Shown here in pieces: positions 1 to 7,323 of a stretch of 12,440 bases of DNA. Position 1 is the stretch's first letter. Each line of letters opens with the position of its first letter. The notes under the pieces are model-generated. The model saw only the letters and a list, made by a program, of their open reading frames with translations. It was not told where the DNA came from and did not search any database. Origin of the DNA: Candidatus Galligastranaerophilus gallistercoris. GTDB taxonomy: Bacteria; Cyanobacteriota; Vampirovibrionia; Gastranaerophilales; Gastranaerophilaceae. The stretch lies in contig DVJH01000163.1 in NCBI GenBank assembly GCA_018710795.1, positions 1 to 12,440 on the forward strand. Direction: 5' to 3'. Made by a program: the position numbers and the translations under genes.

Positions 1-374
1 CCCGCATTTTTGAGTTTTTTTATTCCTTCGCCGTTCACTTTTTCATTCGGGTCTTTCATTGAAAAAACAACCCTTTTTATTTTTTTTTCAATAATTAAAT
101 CGGCGCACGGGGGAGTTTTGCCGTAATGTGAACAGGGTTCAAGATTAACATAAAGGGTGGAATCAATTAATTTTTTATCCTCTGCTTTTAAAATTGCATT
201 TCTTTCGGCATGAAATTCGCCTATTTTTTTATGGTATCCCGTTGATATTATATTATTTTTTTTATCCGTAATGACACATCCTACCATAGGGTTCGGAAGA
301 ACGTTTAAGCCGCCTTTTTTTGCAAGCGACAGGCATTTTTTAATTTGTTCAATGTCAAATTTATTTAAATCCAT
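1..374 (-). CDS. ribD: RibD, riboflavin biosynthesis deaminase domain (3'-truncated by window edge)
   Basis: The first 124 codons of a bifunctional RibD can be read from an ATG at 374, in a frame separate from tadC. RibD deaminates the pyrimidine intermediate 2,5-diamino-6-(ribosylamino)pyrimidinone phosphate and then reduces its ribosyl chain, in cytosolic flavin synthesis. The visible part is the N-terminal zinc cytidine-deaminase-like domain. It shows PNPMVGCVI (residues 28-36), the zinc and proton-shuttle motif HAE (His55, Glu57) and PCSHYGKTPPC (80-90), whose Cys81 and Cys90 complete the zinc site. LEPCSH followed by a G.TPPC run is typical of RibD rather than of tRNA or cytidine deaminases. 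The reductase domain, if present, lies outside the window. The start overlaps the last 14 bases of tadC, so translation is probably coupled to the pilus operon. No strong ribosome binding site of its own is visible. The function is clear; a stand-alone deaminase cannot be excluded. Confidence 0.93.
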   Translation of the reverse strand, partial: MDLNKFDIEQIKKCLSLAKKGGLNVLPNPMVGCVITDKKNNIISTGYHKKIGEFHAERNAILKAEDKKLIDSTLYVNLEPCSHYGKTPPCADLIIEKKIKRVVFSMKDPNEKVNGEGIKKLKNA

Positions 375-1305
375 TCATCTTACCCAAACTTTCAACTACC
401 TGAATAATTGCAGGAGTTAATACAACCGCAAATGTTGCGGGCAAAAGACATAATACCAGAGGTATTGTCATTTTTGTGCTGGCTGCGCCCACAAGCGCTT
501 CAAGTCTTTGCTTTCTTTTTGTTCTTAAGCTGTCGGCCGAAATCGAAAGGGAAGACGCTATGCTTGCACCCATTTTATCCGCCTGAATAATAACGGCAAC
601 AAAAGCCTGAATATCTTTATTTTGAACTCTTTCACTCAATCCTTTAAGAGCGTCTTGTTTTGAAACGCCGGATAACATATCTTTTGCAATTCTGTGAAAT
701 TCTCCGCCCACTTCGGGAGAAAAATACGTAAATTCTCTGCCGACTCTTTCTATTGCGCTGTCTATGCCGAGACCCGCCTCAACGCAAACGCAAAGAAGGT
801 CGATTGCATCGGGAAAAAATTTATCAAACGCTTTTTCTTTTTTTACTATTCTTCTTTTTAAATTCCAGATAGGACCCAAATATCCGATTAACCCCGGCAT
901 ACAAACAAATATCGTGCCGACTAAAAGCTGGCTTAAACCGTCATGGATTAAAGGAAGAAGTATAAAACACAAAATAATCCCTAAACCTATTGCAATTATA
1001 AGCCTCAGCATTCTTCTGTTTTCAAAATCCATTATATCGTTTTCGTTTGCGGGTAAACCCAGTCTTACAAAAAGCTGTTTTGTGGTATTTTGATTTTTGT
1101 TGCTTTTCATATTTGCAACGGTAACGGGTTTTATAATTTCTAATAAATCGTCAAATATATTTTTTCTTTTTACGACAGAGTGCCCCTTTTTTAATCTTTC
1201 AAGAAGATAGTTGCCGTCCTGTCTGTTCAGAATATAGGCAATGCCGCCTATCATTGAGGCTATAACTATACAAAGACCGAGTTTTATAAAAAATTCTATA
1301 TTCAT
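361..1305 (-). CDS. tadC: TadC, inner-membrane platform protein of the Tad pilus
   Basis: This 314-residue protein of the T2SSF (GspF/PilC-like) family is the second platform component of the Tad/Flp pilus machine. With TadB it couples the cytoplasmic ATPase to pilin extrusion. A membrane segment lies at about residues 5-25, a pair at 101-148, a cytoplasmic T2SSF domain at about 158-275 and a C-terminal hydrophobic pair at 279-303. The domain begins with FPDAIDLLCVCVEAG (164-178), which parallels LPDALDLLCNALRAG in TadB, so the two are paralogues. The ATG is three bases after the tadB stop (TAG-TTT-ATG) with no clear Shine-Dalgarno, suggesting re-initiation by ribosomes finishing tadB. Family membership is very secure. 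Assignment to TadC rather than TadB rests on its position after tadB and on the order typical of tad loci. Confidence 0.93.
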   Translation of the reverse strand: MNIEFFIKLGLCIVIASMIGGIAYILNRQDGNYLLERLKKGHSVVKRKNIFDDLLEIIKPVTVANMKSNKNQNTTKQLFVRLGLPANENDIMDFENRRMLRLIIAIGLGIILCFILLPLIHDGLSQLLVGTIFVCMPGLIGYLGPIWNLKRRIVKKEKAFDKFFPDAIDLLCVCVEAGLGIDSAIERVGREFTYFSPEVGGEFHRIAKDMLSGVSKQDALKGLSERVQNKDIQAFVAVIIQADKMGASIASSLSISADSLRTKRKQRLEALVGAASTKMTIPLVLCLLPATFAVVLTPAIIQVVESLGKMNGFK

Positions 1306-1308
1306 AAA

Positions 1309-2280
1309 CTAAATTTCTATATCCGTAATTTTATTTATTGCAATATAACCTATTATCATAAGTAAAATTGAAACACCGAGCGATATTTGACCCCACTGAT
1401 GTTTAAATAACAATTCCATATATTCGGGTGCCATAAAAAACAGTGCGGTTGCAACCGCAGGCGGAACCAGAGAAACAATAACGCCGGATAACCTTGCCTG
1501 TGCCGTTTGCGCCTTTAATTGCCCTATCATTTTAAAGCGTTCTCTTATTGTATTTGCAAGAATTTCAAGAAGTTTAATCAGGTTTCCGCCTATTTCTCTT
1601 TGAAGAATAACAACCGTTGTAAAAAATCTTAAGTCTATTGACCCGGGAACCGTTCTTTGAAGAGAGCGCATTGCATCTTTTGTATCAATCCCGAGAGCCA
1701 CTTCATCCGTTAAAATTTTAAAAACTTTACTTATGGGATTGGGCATTTCATTTACGATAACTTCAAAAGCACTGAATAACGAATGCCCCGCTCTCAGCGC
1801 ATTACATAATAAATCAAGCGCATCGGGCAACTGCTGTGTAAATGTTGTTGTTCTTTTTTTAATTAAATGCTTTGTATAAAGCAATGGTGCCAGAGAAAAA
1901 ACAGGGATAAATATCGCCCATGCCGGATAAATAAAAACCGCGGGCAAAGCTGGGATTATCCCCAAAACCATACTTACTATAAAAAACGTATCAACCTGAA
2001 GCGGAATATCCGCCTGCTCAAGCAATGATTTTACTTTGTCGGCTACTTTTATATTTTTAAAGATTTTGGATAAAAATTTAAAGCGGAAATTACTTTTTAC
2101 CATTGCAAAATTATTGTTGGAAGGTGTTGCGGCTTTAAATTCATGGTTTTTAACGGCAATCAGCCTTTGAATAATCTCTTTTTCATCGACATGAAAATAA
2201 AAACATATATGCAATGCGCAATAATATGTTGCAACGGTGCAGGCAATACATATTATAAGTTTAATTATCAGATCTTCCAT
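1309..2280 (-). CDS. tadB: TadB, inner-membrane platform protein of the Tad pilus
   Basis: This 323-residue inner-membrane protein of the T2SSF family is the first of the paired platform proteins of the Tad pilus. Hydrophobic segments are at about 5-28, 98-135 (a pair), 263-283 and 298-316. Between them is a cytoplasmic helical domain beginning TQQLPDALDLLCNALRAGHS (148-167), the usual T2SSF opening. REIGGNL (228-234) is also typical of the family. The ATG lies within the last 20 bases of cpaF, in another frame. An AGAAGG sequence about ten bases upstream, inside cpaF, can serve as ribosome binding site. The overlap implies coupled translation and near-equal production of motor and platform. 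Length and domain order match ordinary TadB proteins. Confidence 0.94.
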   Translation of the reverse strand: MEDLIIKLIICIACTVATYYCALHICFYFHVDEKEIIQRLIAVKNHEFKAATPSNNNFAMVKSNFRFKFLSKIFKNIKVADKVKSLLEQADIPLQVDTFFIVSMVLGIIPALPAVFIYPAWAIFIPVFSLAPLLYTKHLIKKRTTTFTQQLPDALDLLCNALRAGHSLFSAFEVIVNEMPNPISKVFKILTDEVALGIDTKDAMRSLQRTVPGSIDLRFFTTVVILQREIGGNLIKLLEILANTIRERFKMIGQLKAQTAQARLSGVIVSLVPPAVATALFFMAPEYMELLFKHQWGQISLGVSILLMIIGYIAINKITDIEI

Positions 2281-3802
2281 CTTTATGCAGCCTTCTTAAT
2301 ATGTCGCCCTCTTGATTTTTTCTGATATTATCCCTTATGGAATTATTTTGAATTTTTTCAGGCGGAGGAGTTTGAATTTGATACGAACTTTGAGCCGACT
2401 GTCTTATATTATCGTTGGAATTTGTTTTTACGATATAAGAGTGTTTATAGTTTGCATCAAATATTTTGCCGTTAATTTCAATTCCCATACGTTCGATTTT
2501 TTTCATAAATTCGGGTCTTACACCGCTTGAAACATGGGTTCCTATAACCATATTATCGCTTATACCGGTTTGTTTCCAAACAAAAATATCCTGCATTGTA
2601 ATTACATTTTCTTCCATACCGGTAATTTCCGATATTCTGGTTACTTTTCTTGAACCGTCCTGAAGTCTTGATGCCTGAACAATAATATTAATTGCGGATG
2701 AAATTTGCTGTCTTATATTTTTGGAAGGCAGGTCAACCCCTGCGTATAAAACCATGGTTTCCAATCTCGCAAGAGCGTCTCTCGGGGAGTTTGCGTGGAG
2801 TGTTGTTAAAGAGCCGTCATGGCCCGTGTTCATGGCTTGAAGCATATCAAGAGTTTCGGCGCCGCGGCATTCACCGATTACTATACGATCGGGGCGCATA
2901 CGAAGTGCGTTTATAACCAAATCTCTTGTTGTGATTTCTCCTTCGCCTTCAATGTTTTTCGGTCTTGTTTCAAGTCTTACCACATGGTCTTGTTTTAAAC
3001 TCAATTCAGCCGAATCTTCAATTGTAATAATTCTTTCTCCTGCGGGAATTCTTGCCGATAAACTGTTTAAAAGCGTTGTTTTACCTGCGCCGGTACCGCC
3101 GGAGATAATGATGTTACATCTTGCTCTGACGGCTGCCTGCAACACATCCGCCATTTCTTTGCTCATAGAACCCCATCTTAAAAGCGCTTCAATTGTTCCG
3201 GCATCTTTTTTAAAACGCCTGATTGATAAAGAAGGACCGTCTATCGCAAGGGGAGGAATAATTGCGTTGACACGGGAGCCGTCCGGAAGTCTGGCGTCTA
3301 CCATCGGAGATTTTTCATCTATTCTTCTTCCGACTTTTGATACTATGCGTTCGATAATGTTTTTCAAATGGTCGTTATCTTTAAATACGACCGATGTTTT
3401 ATATAGTTTTCCGTTTTTTTCTATATATACGCTTTTTGCACCGTTAACGAGAATATCGCTTATGCCTGGGTCCTCTAAAAGAGGGTCCAGCGGTCCGAAG
3501 CCTTTTGTATCCTGAATAATTTCTTTGATAAGGCGTTCTTTTTCGGTTTTGTTGATAGGAACCTGTCTGAAATTGCTTGCGATTTGGAAATCAATAAATT
3601 GCCTTATTAAAGCTTTTTGTTCATCATCGTTAAAATTGGACCAGTTTGGAGTTGTGTTTACTTTTTCGATTAAGAGAATATGAAGCTTTTCTTTTAAATT
3701 TCTTAATTCCTCATTTAAAGGCGTAATTGAATAATTCACATACATTTGTGAATCATCTTTCGGCTGTCCGTGGTTAGAATTTAAACGGTCCTTAAGAGAC
3801 AA
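2261..3802 (-). CDS. cpaF: CpaF/TadA, Tad pilus secretion ATPase, TTG start
   Basis: This 513-residue cytoplasmic motor ATPase (type II/IV secretion superfamily, CpaF branch) powers assembly of the Flp pilus, and in some Tad systems also retraction. The N-terminal domain has GFGPLDPLLEDPGISDILVNG (101-121, written as positions because of its length) and a SRVNAIIPPLAIDGPSLSIR stretch at 176-195. The catalytic core shows Walker A GGTGAGKTT (235-243, Lys241), the Asp box around IEDSAEL (261-267), Walker B RIVIGECRG (306-314, Glu311) and the His box at 326-340 (His328, His336). The start is TTG at 3800-3802, chosen because AAGGAG lies nine bases upstream; the next ATG, at residue 20, lacks such a site. 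CpaF proteins usually stop near GVRPEF...GIEINGKIF (to about 448). Here about 65 polar, Asn/Gln-rich residues follow. It sits four bases downstream of cpaE and overlaps tadB. Confidence 0.96.
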   Translation of the reverse strand: MSLKDRLNSNHGQPKDDSQMYVNYSITPLNEELRNLKEKLHILLIEKVNTTPNWSNFNDDEQKALIRQFIDFQIASNFRQVPINKTEKERLIKEIIQDTKGFGPLDPLLEDPGISDILVNGAKSVYIEKNGKLYKTSVVFKDNDHLKNIIERIVSKVGRRIDEKSPMVDARLPDGSRVNAIIPPLAIDGPSLSIRRFKKDAGTIEALLRWGSMSKEMADVLQAAVRARCNIIISGGTGAGKTTLLNSLSARIPAGERIITIEDSAELSLKQDHVVRLETRPKNIEGEGEITTRDLVINALRMRPDRIVIGECRGAETLDMLQAMNTGHDGSLTTLHANSPRDALARLETMVLYAGVDLPSKNIRQQISSAINIIVQASRLQDGSRKVTRISEITGMEENVITMQDIFVWKQTGISDNMVIGTHVSSGVRPEFMKKIERMGIEINGKIFDANYKHSYIVKTNSNDNIRQSAQSSYQIQTPPPEKIQNNSIRDNIRKNQEGDILRRLHKDGRSDN

Positions 3803-3806
3803 TTAT

Positions 3807-5027
3807 TTAATCTCCTTTTTTCTTGAATAAATTTAAAAAACTAAGTCCCGTCTCTTTTTGTTTAGGCTGAGGCATGTTTTTATTGGTGTTGTACGCATAA
3901 TTATCGGATACAAGTTCCGCTAATTGTCTGAAGCTTTTACAGATATTTGAATTGGGTTCGGTATCACATACAGGTATACCTTTGTTAATTGCGCTTATGA
4001 TAACGTAATAATTGTTCGGGATTTTAAAGAAAACTTTATGATCCAGAACTTCTTCAACATCTTCGATTTTGATGTCGTCTTTTTCCATATATCGGTTAAT
4101 AACGAGTTTTATTTTGTCTTTCGGGTATCCCAATTTTTTAAATAAATCAAAACATCTCTGGCAGTTTCTGATTGAAGGCAGGTTAATTGTGCTGACCAGA
4201 AGAATTAAATCGGAATTATCAAGTGCCGTTATTGTTTTTGAATCAAAACTTGAGGTTGTATCAATTACTATATATGAAAAAACGTTTCTCAAAATGTTTA
4301 TAAGCGTTGCAATATCTTCCGATGTTATAATTTCCGCCTGTTCGATATCAGGAGGATCGGCAAGAACATACAGGCTTGTTTTGTTGTATTGTTCAAGTGT
4401 TGTTAAAAGAAATGTTTCATCAATCCTGTCCAAATTATTAATAACGTAAGATGTATCAAAAGAAGGATCAAGATTTAAAAATGTGGTAACATCGCCCATT
4501 TGCATATTCAAATCAACAAGAGCCACTTTTTCTTTCGTGATATTTGCAATTTCCATTGCAAGGTTTACAGCGATTGAAGTTTTTCCGATGCCGCCTTTGT
4601 TTGAGAACGTTGTAATTACCTTACATCTTGTTGAATCGTTAATGTTGCCGAGAATTAAATCTTTTAATTTATTGACCGCCTCGGTAAAATCTTTCTCAAT
4701 TAAAGGCTTGATTAAAAATTCTCTGGCGCCTGCTCTCAGTGCTTTAATTACGATATTTGAATCCATATCGTATGAAAGTACGATAATTTTGCAATTTTTA
4801 ATCGATGCCGAAATTTTTGAAATTATATCAAGAGAAATGTTTGTTTTTTTTGTGATATCAACAATGATAAGAGGCGGCCTGCTTTCCTGAATATATTCCT
4901 GGGCGCTTAAAATATCGTTGAATTGGCGTATTATGTTTATATCTGCAATATTGCTTAAATAATTTACAATAAGCTCTCTTGAAGTTTGTTCAGGGTCTAT
5001 TATTACCGTATCAATTTTTACCGCCAT
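3807..5027 (-). CDS. cpaE: CpaE/TadZ, receiver-like plus ParA/MinD-type ATPase of the Tad pilus
   Basis: This 406-residue cytoplasmic protein places and helps assemble the Tad pilus, typically by marking a cell pole. Residues 1 to about 125 form a response-regulator-like fold. Asp11 and Glu13 follow strand 1, Asp57 sits at the phospho-acceptor position (IIVDI), Ser85 ends strand 4 and Lys107 sits in LIKP. The second acidic residue of the usual Asp-Asp pair is replaced by Pro12. Residues 135 to about 375 form a SIMIBI ATPase with deviant Walker A NKGGIGKTS (143-151, signature Lys144), Walker A' VALVDLN (168-174, Asp172) and Walker B IVIDT (253-257). A Lys/Gln-rich tail ends the protein. The ATG at 5027 has AGGA seven bases upstream and lies 11 bases after the cpaC TGA. 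MinD/ParA partition proteins are excluded by the N-terminal domain and the tad neighbours. Confidence 0.93.
   Translation of the reverse strand: MAVKIDTVIIDPEQTSRELIVNYLSNIADINIIRQFNDILSAQEYIQESRPPLIIVDITKKTNISLDIISKISASIKNCKIIVLSYDMDSNIVIKALRAGAREFLIKPLIEKDFTEAVNKLKDLILGNINDSTRCKVITTFSNKGGIGKTSIAVNLAMEIANITKEKVALVDLNMQMGDVTTFLNLDPSFDTSYVINNLDRIDETFLLTTLEQYNKTSLYVLADPPDIEQAEIITSEDIATLINILRNVFSYIVIDTTSSFDSKTITALDNSDLILLVSTINLPSIRNCQRCFDLFKKLGYPKDKIKLVINRYMEKDDIKIEDVEEVLDHKVFFKIPNNYYVIISAINKGIPVCDTEPNSNICKSFRQLAELVSDNYAYNTNKNMPQPKQKETGLSFLNLFKKKGD
3812..3817 (-). promoter_or_regulatory. Ribosome binding site of cpaF (fixes a TTG start)
   Basis: Read on the minus strand, AAGGAG lies nine bases before the TTG at 3802. 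Its GGA is also the penultimate-residue glycine codon of cpaE, whose last codons are GGA-GAT-TAA. The cpaF initiation site is therefore built into the cpaE 3' end, which ties the two genes together in translation. Confidence 0.85.
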
Positions 5028-5038
5028 TATTATTCCTA

Positions 5039-6358
5039 TCAGAGATTGTCTATATTAATCGAATTATCCACAATTCTCGGTGTTATAAAGATAACAAGTT
5101 CTTCGTCTTCTTTATCGTCATTGGTAACAGAGAAAAATGTCCCTATTACGGGTATATTACCAAGAATCGGAACCTGATTCCTGCTCCTTGAGGATGAATT
5201 TCTCATCAAACCTGCAATTATTAATGTCTCACCGTCCATTAATTCAACGGTGGTTTCAACTCTTCTTGTTCTGAAGCCGTAAACCGAAGCTCCGCTTGAA
5301 GTTGCAACGGTAACCGAGTTATCGACTTCGGATACTTCGGGCTTTAAATTCAATCTTATTCTTCCCGAATTTTCCATAATGGTCGGGGTAAATTTTAAAA
5401 TAACACCCGTATCTTTATATTCGTATGATACGTTTCCGTATTGTCCCATTTCGGAAGGCACGGGCACCTGATTGCCCACGGAAAAACTTCCTTCTTCGCC
5501 GTTAACGGATAAAAGTTTGGGTTCGGCAAGAATTTTTATATCACCCTTTGCTTCCGATGCTTCAAAATCAACACCGAATTTTCCGGATTTAAAATATCCC
5601 AAAACAAGCCCTTCGCCCGTTTGTATCATATGAGCTTTGGAACCGTCCGCCCAGGTTGCGCCGATAGTATCGGAATCTATATGTTTGCCTGCTATAAGGT
5701 TAAGCCCCAAACTCCTTGCAAAGTTTTTGCTTGCTTCCGTTATTTTGACTTCAAGCAAAACTTGTTTTGCGGGGCTTTCCGTCATATCGGTCAATTTCAT
5801 ATTGTATGCCTTGGCAAGAGCGGTTATTTTTTCTTTAACCGCGGTTGAACTTAAATGACCGGTTAAAACCGCTCCGTCATCATTGAAAACAAGAGCGATA
5901 TTTTCATTCGGCGCAACAAACTCGACCGCCTGAATGAAAGCATCCGCATTTTGTTGAATTACAAGATTATAAAAAACGGGTGCCGAACTGTCTTCGCTCC
6001 AAAAAATTACGCTTGTCATGCCCGGTTTTTTACCGTTTATCATGAGTTGTTTTGTTGAAATAACAACAACATCGGCAATGCTATTATCCGTTATTGAAAC
6101 TCTTGAAATGCTTCTGTCAAAATTAATAACCTGCGATTTACCCACAACCCCGTATAATTTCTGGTTGTTGTCTTTAACCGCATTAACCGTTTCAAAAGTG
6201 GGAAGAGGCGTTTCCTGCGCCGTTAATTCTTCGGTTTTGACAACGGGAATTTCGCCTTCAAAGCCTGTTGAATTAATTTCTCTGAATTTAGCGCTTGCAA
6301 CGGGTGCAAGTGATAAAAACATTAAAATAAATATAATTTTTTTAATCGTACTTTTCAT
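5039..6358 (-). CDS. cpaC: CpaC/RcpA, Tad pilus outer-membrane secretin
   Basis: This 439-residue secretin forms the outer-membrane channel for the Flp pilus. A signal peptide is clear: KK at 6-7, a hydrophobic core at 8-20, and ASA followed by Lys24 as a likely cleavage site. A pilus-assembly N-terminal domain runs from about 66 to 135 (VVGKSQVINF, GKKPGMTSVIFW). A BON-like segment follows at about 138-192 (GAVLTGHLSS). The secretin domain covers about 198-431 and includes LLEVKITEAS (201-210), VGNQVPVP (294-301) and the VPILGNIPVIGTFF signature (396-409), ending ELVIFITPRIV. Its ATG directly abuts the cpaB stop (TAG-ATG), and an AAGGA inside the cpaB end supplies the ribosome binding site. 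Domain order and the CpaB/CpaE neighbours separate it from the T2SS secretin GspD and type IVa PilQ. Confidence 0.95.
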   Translation of the reverse strand: MKSTIKKIIFILMFLSLAPVASAKFREINSTGFEGEIPVVKTEELTAQETPLPTFETVNAVKDNNQKLYGVVGKSQVINFDRSISRVSITDNSIADVVVISTKQLMINGKKPGMTSVIFWSEDSSAPVFYNLVIQQNADAFIQAVEFVAPNENIALVFNDDGAVLTGHLSSTAVKEKITALAKAYNMKLTDMTESPAKQVLLEVKITEASKNFARSLGLNLIAGKHIDSDTIGATWADGSKAHMIQTGEGLVLGYFKSGKFGVDFEASEAKGDIKILAEPKLLSVNGEEGSFSVGNQVPVPSEMGQYGNVSYEYKDTGVILKFTPTIMENSGRIRLNLKPEVSEVDNSVTVATSSGASVYGFRTRRVETTVELMDGETLIIAGLMRNSSSRSRNQVPILGNIPVIGTFFSVTNDDKEDEELVIFITPRIVDNSINIDNL

Positions 6359-7240
6359 CTAATCCTTAAAATCCACTGTTGATTTTGTGCTGCCTACAAT
6401 GATTTCAACCTGTTTCATTTCAGGTTCATTTGTTTCGTTTGTTATATCTTCAATATCCGGTATTTCCGTGTTTTTAATTGTTTGAACCGGCGGAAGCGCC
6501 CTGTTTGCTTCCTGAAGTTCTTTATATTTTTGAATCGCCGCCTCTAACTCTTTCTTTTCTTTTGCATTTGCTTCATTTTTTTCCGTTTCTGCTATGTCAT
6601 AAAAATTGTATTCTCCGATATCCCCGGGATTTTTCTCAAGAAAAACAAGCCCTTTTGTTTCATGAACATATTTTATAAACGGCTTAATGTTATCGTTTTT
6701 AATTTCCAGTATAAGCATTTTATTTGAGCCTTCTTTTGATGTATCAAGAATATCCAAAACTCTTACGTTTTCGATTTTCATTGAGTTTTCTCTGGTATAA
6801 AGGTCAAATTTTTTATTGCTTGCAACAAAAGAAGGAAAATCATTTTTTCTCATTAATATGGGAAATGCCCTGTAGCCTTCATCGGGAAGAAGCTTTTTCG
6901 GTTCTTCTTTTTCTTTTGCTACCAATTCTTTAACAAAAGATTTCATAACGGGTTTTCCCGCTTCTATTTTTATCATTGCATCACGCCCGACGACTTCACC
7001 CGTCGCTTTGTAGGCGCTCGGGATATTTATGGTATAGTCTTTTATTGTAACGTCTTCTTCTTTAATCAATTCCCCGACTTTAATTTCTCTTGTTGCAACG
7101 ACATACTGATATTTTGGAGCTGTATTTACCGGCTTTTGCTGTTTGCTTCCGGGCAGTGCAACCGATGCGACCAGCACAAATGCAAAACAAGCGCACATTG
7201 CGGCAATTATTAAAGATTTTTTATTATTGGCTAAGCTCAT
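6359..7240 (-). CDS. cpaB: CpaB/RcpC, Tad pilus periplasmic assembly protein
   Basis: This 293-residue protein is anchored or exported by a hydrophobic N-terminal segment (about 9-30). A SAF domain follows at about 44-105 (YVVATREIKVGELIKEEDV), the hallmark of CpaB/RcpC proteins, which work with the secretin in the periplasm. The central part (about 120-205) fits the RcpC-type C-terminal fold. A charged, Glu/Lys/Ala-rich stretch at 217-247 looks like a coiled coil, followed by an acidic tail. It is the first gene of the pilus run and joins cpaC with zero spacing. Its ATG at 7240 is poorly served by a ribosome binding site: AAGAG is too close and GGAG is 14 bases away. The start is therefore less certain than the identity, although the basic MSLANNKKS lead before the hydrophobic core fits. 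Confidence 0.9.
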   Translation of the reverse strand: MSLANNKKSLIIAAMCACFAFVLVASVALPGSKQQKPVNTAPKYQYVVATREIKVGELIKEEDVTIKDYTINIPSAYKATGEVVGRDAMIKIEAGKPVMKSFVKELVAKEKEEPKKLLPDEGYRAFPILMRKNDFPSFVASNKKFDLYTRENSMKIENVRVLDILDTSKEGSNKMLILEIKNDNIKPFIKYVHETKGLVFLEKNPGDIGEYNFYDIAETEKNEANAKEKKELEAAIQKYKELQEANRALPPVQTIKNTEIPDIEDITNETNEPEMKQVEIIVGSTKSTVDFKD

Positions 7241-7323
7241 TTCTCTTGGTACAACTCCACAACGGTATTGTACTATATTTTGTAAATCAAGAAAAATCGT
7301 TAAGTTGTCTTTACAATAACAAA
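7241..7323 (-). promoter_or_regulatory. Gap before cpaB: possible weak promoter and inverted repeat
   Basis: These 83 bases separate the exchanger gene from cpaB on the same strand. On the minus strand, TACAAT (7267-7272) could be a -10 box, but only a poor -35 (TTTCTT) sits 17 bases before it. GTACAA at 7249-7254 and TTGTAC at 7268-7273 form a 6-bp inverted repeat around 13 bases and overlap that box. It would suit an operator or a weak leader hairpin. No intrinsic terminator is visible, so read-through from the exchanger gene into the pilus operon is possible. Confidence 0.3.

Noticed and set aside
79..90. Long A run (T run on plus strand) in ribD as a slippage or frameshift site
   Set aside because: The frame is intact on both sides and encodes the expected RibD sequence; A-rich Lys/Ile codons are normal in this genome.
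2931..3515. 194-codon open frame on the plus strand
   Set aside because: It lies fully antisense to the conserved ATPase core of cpaF, has no recognisable motif or binding site, and reflects the codon pattern of the real gene.
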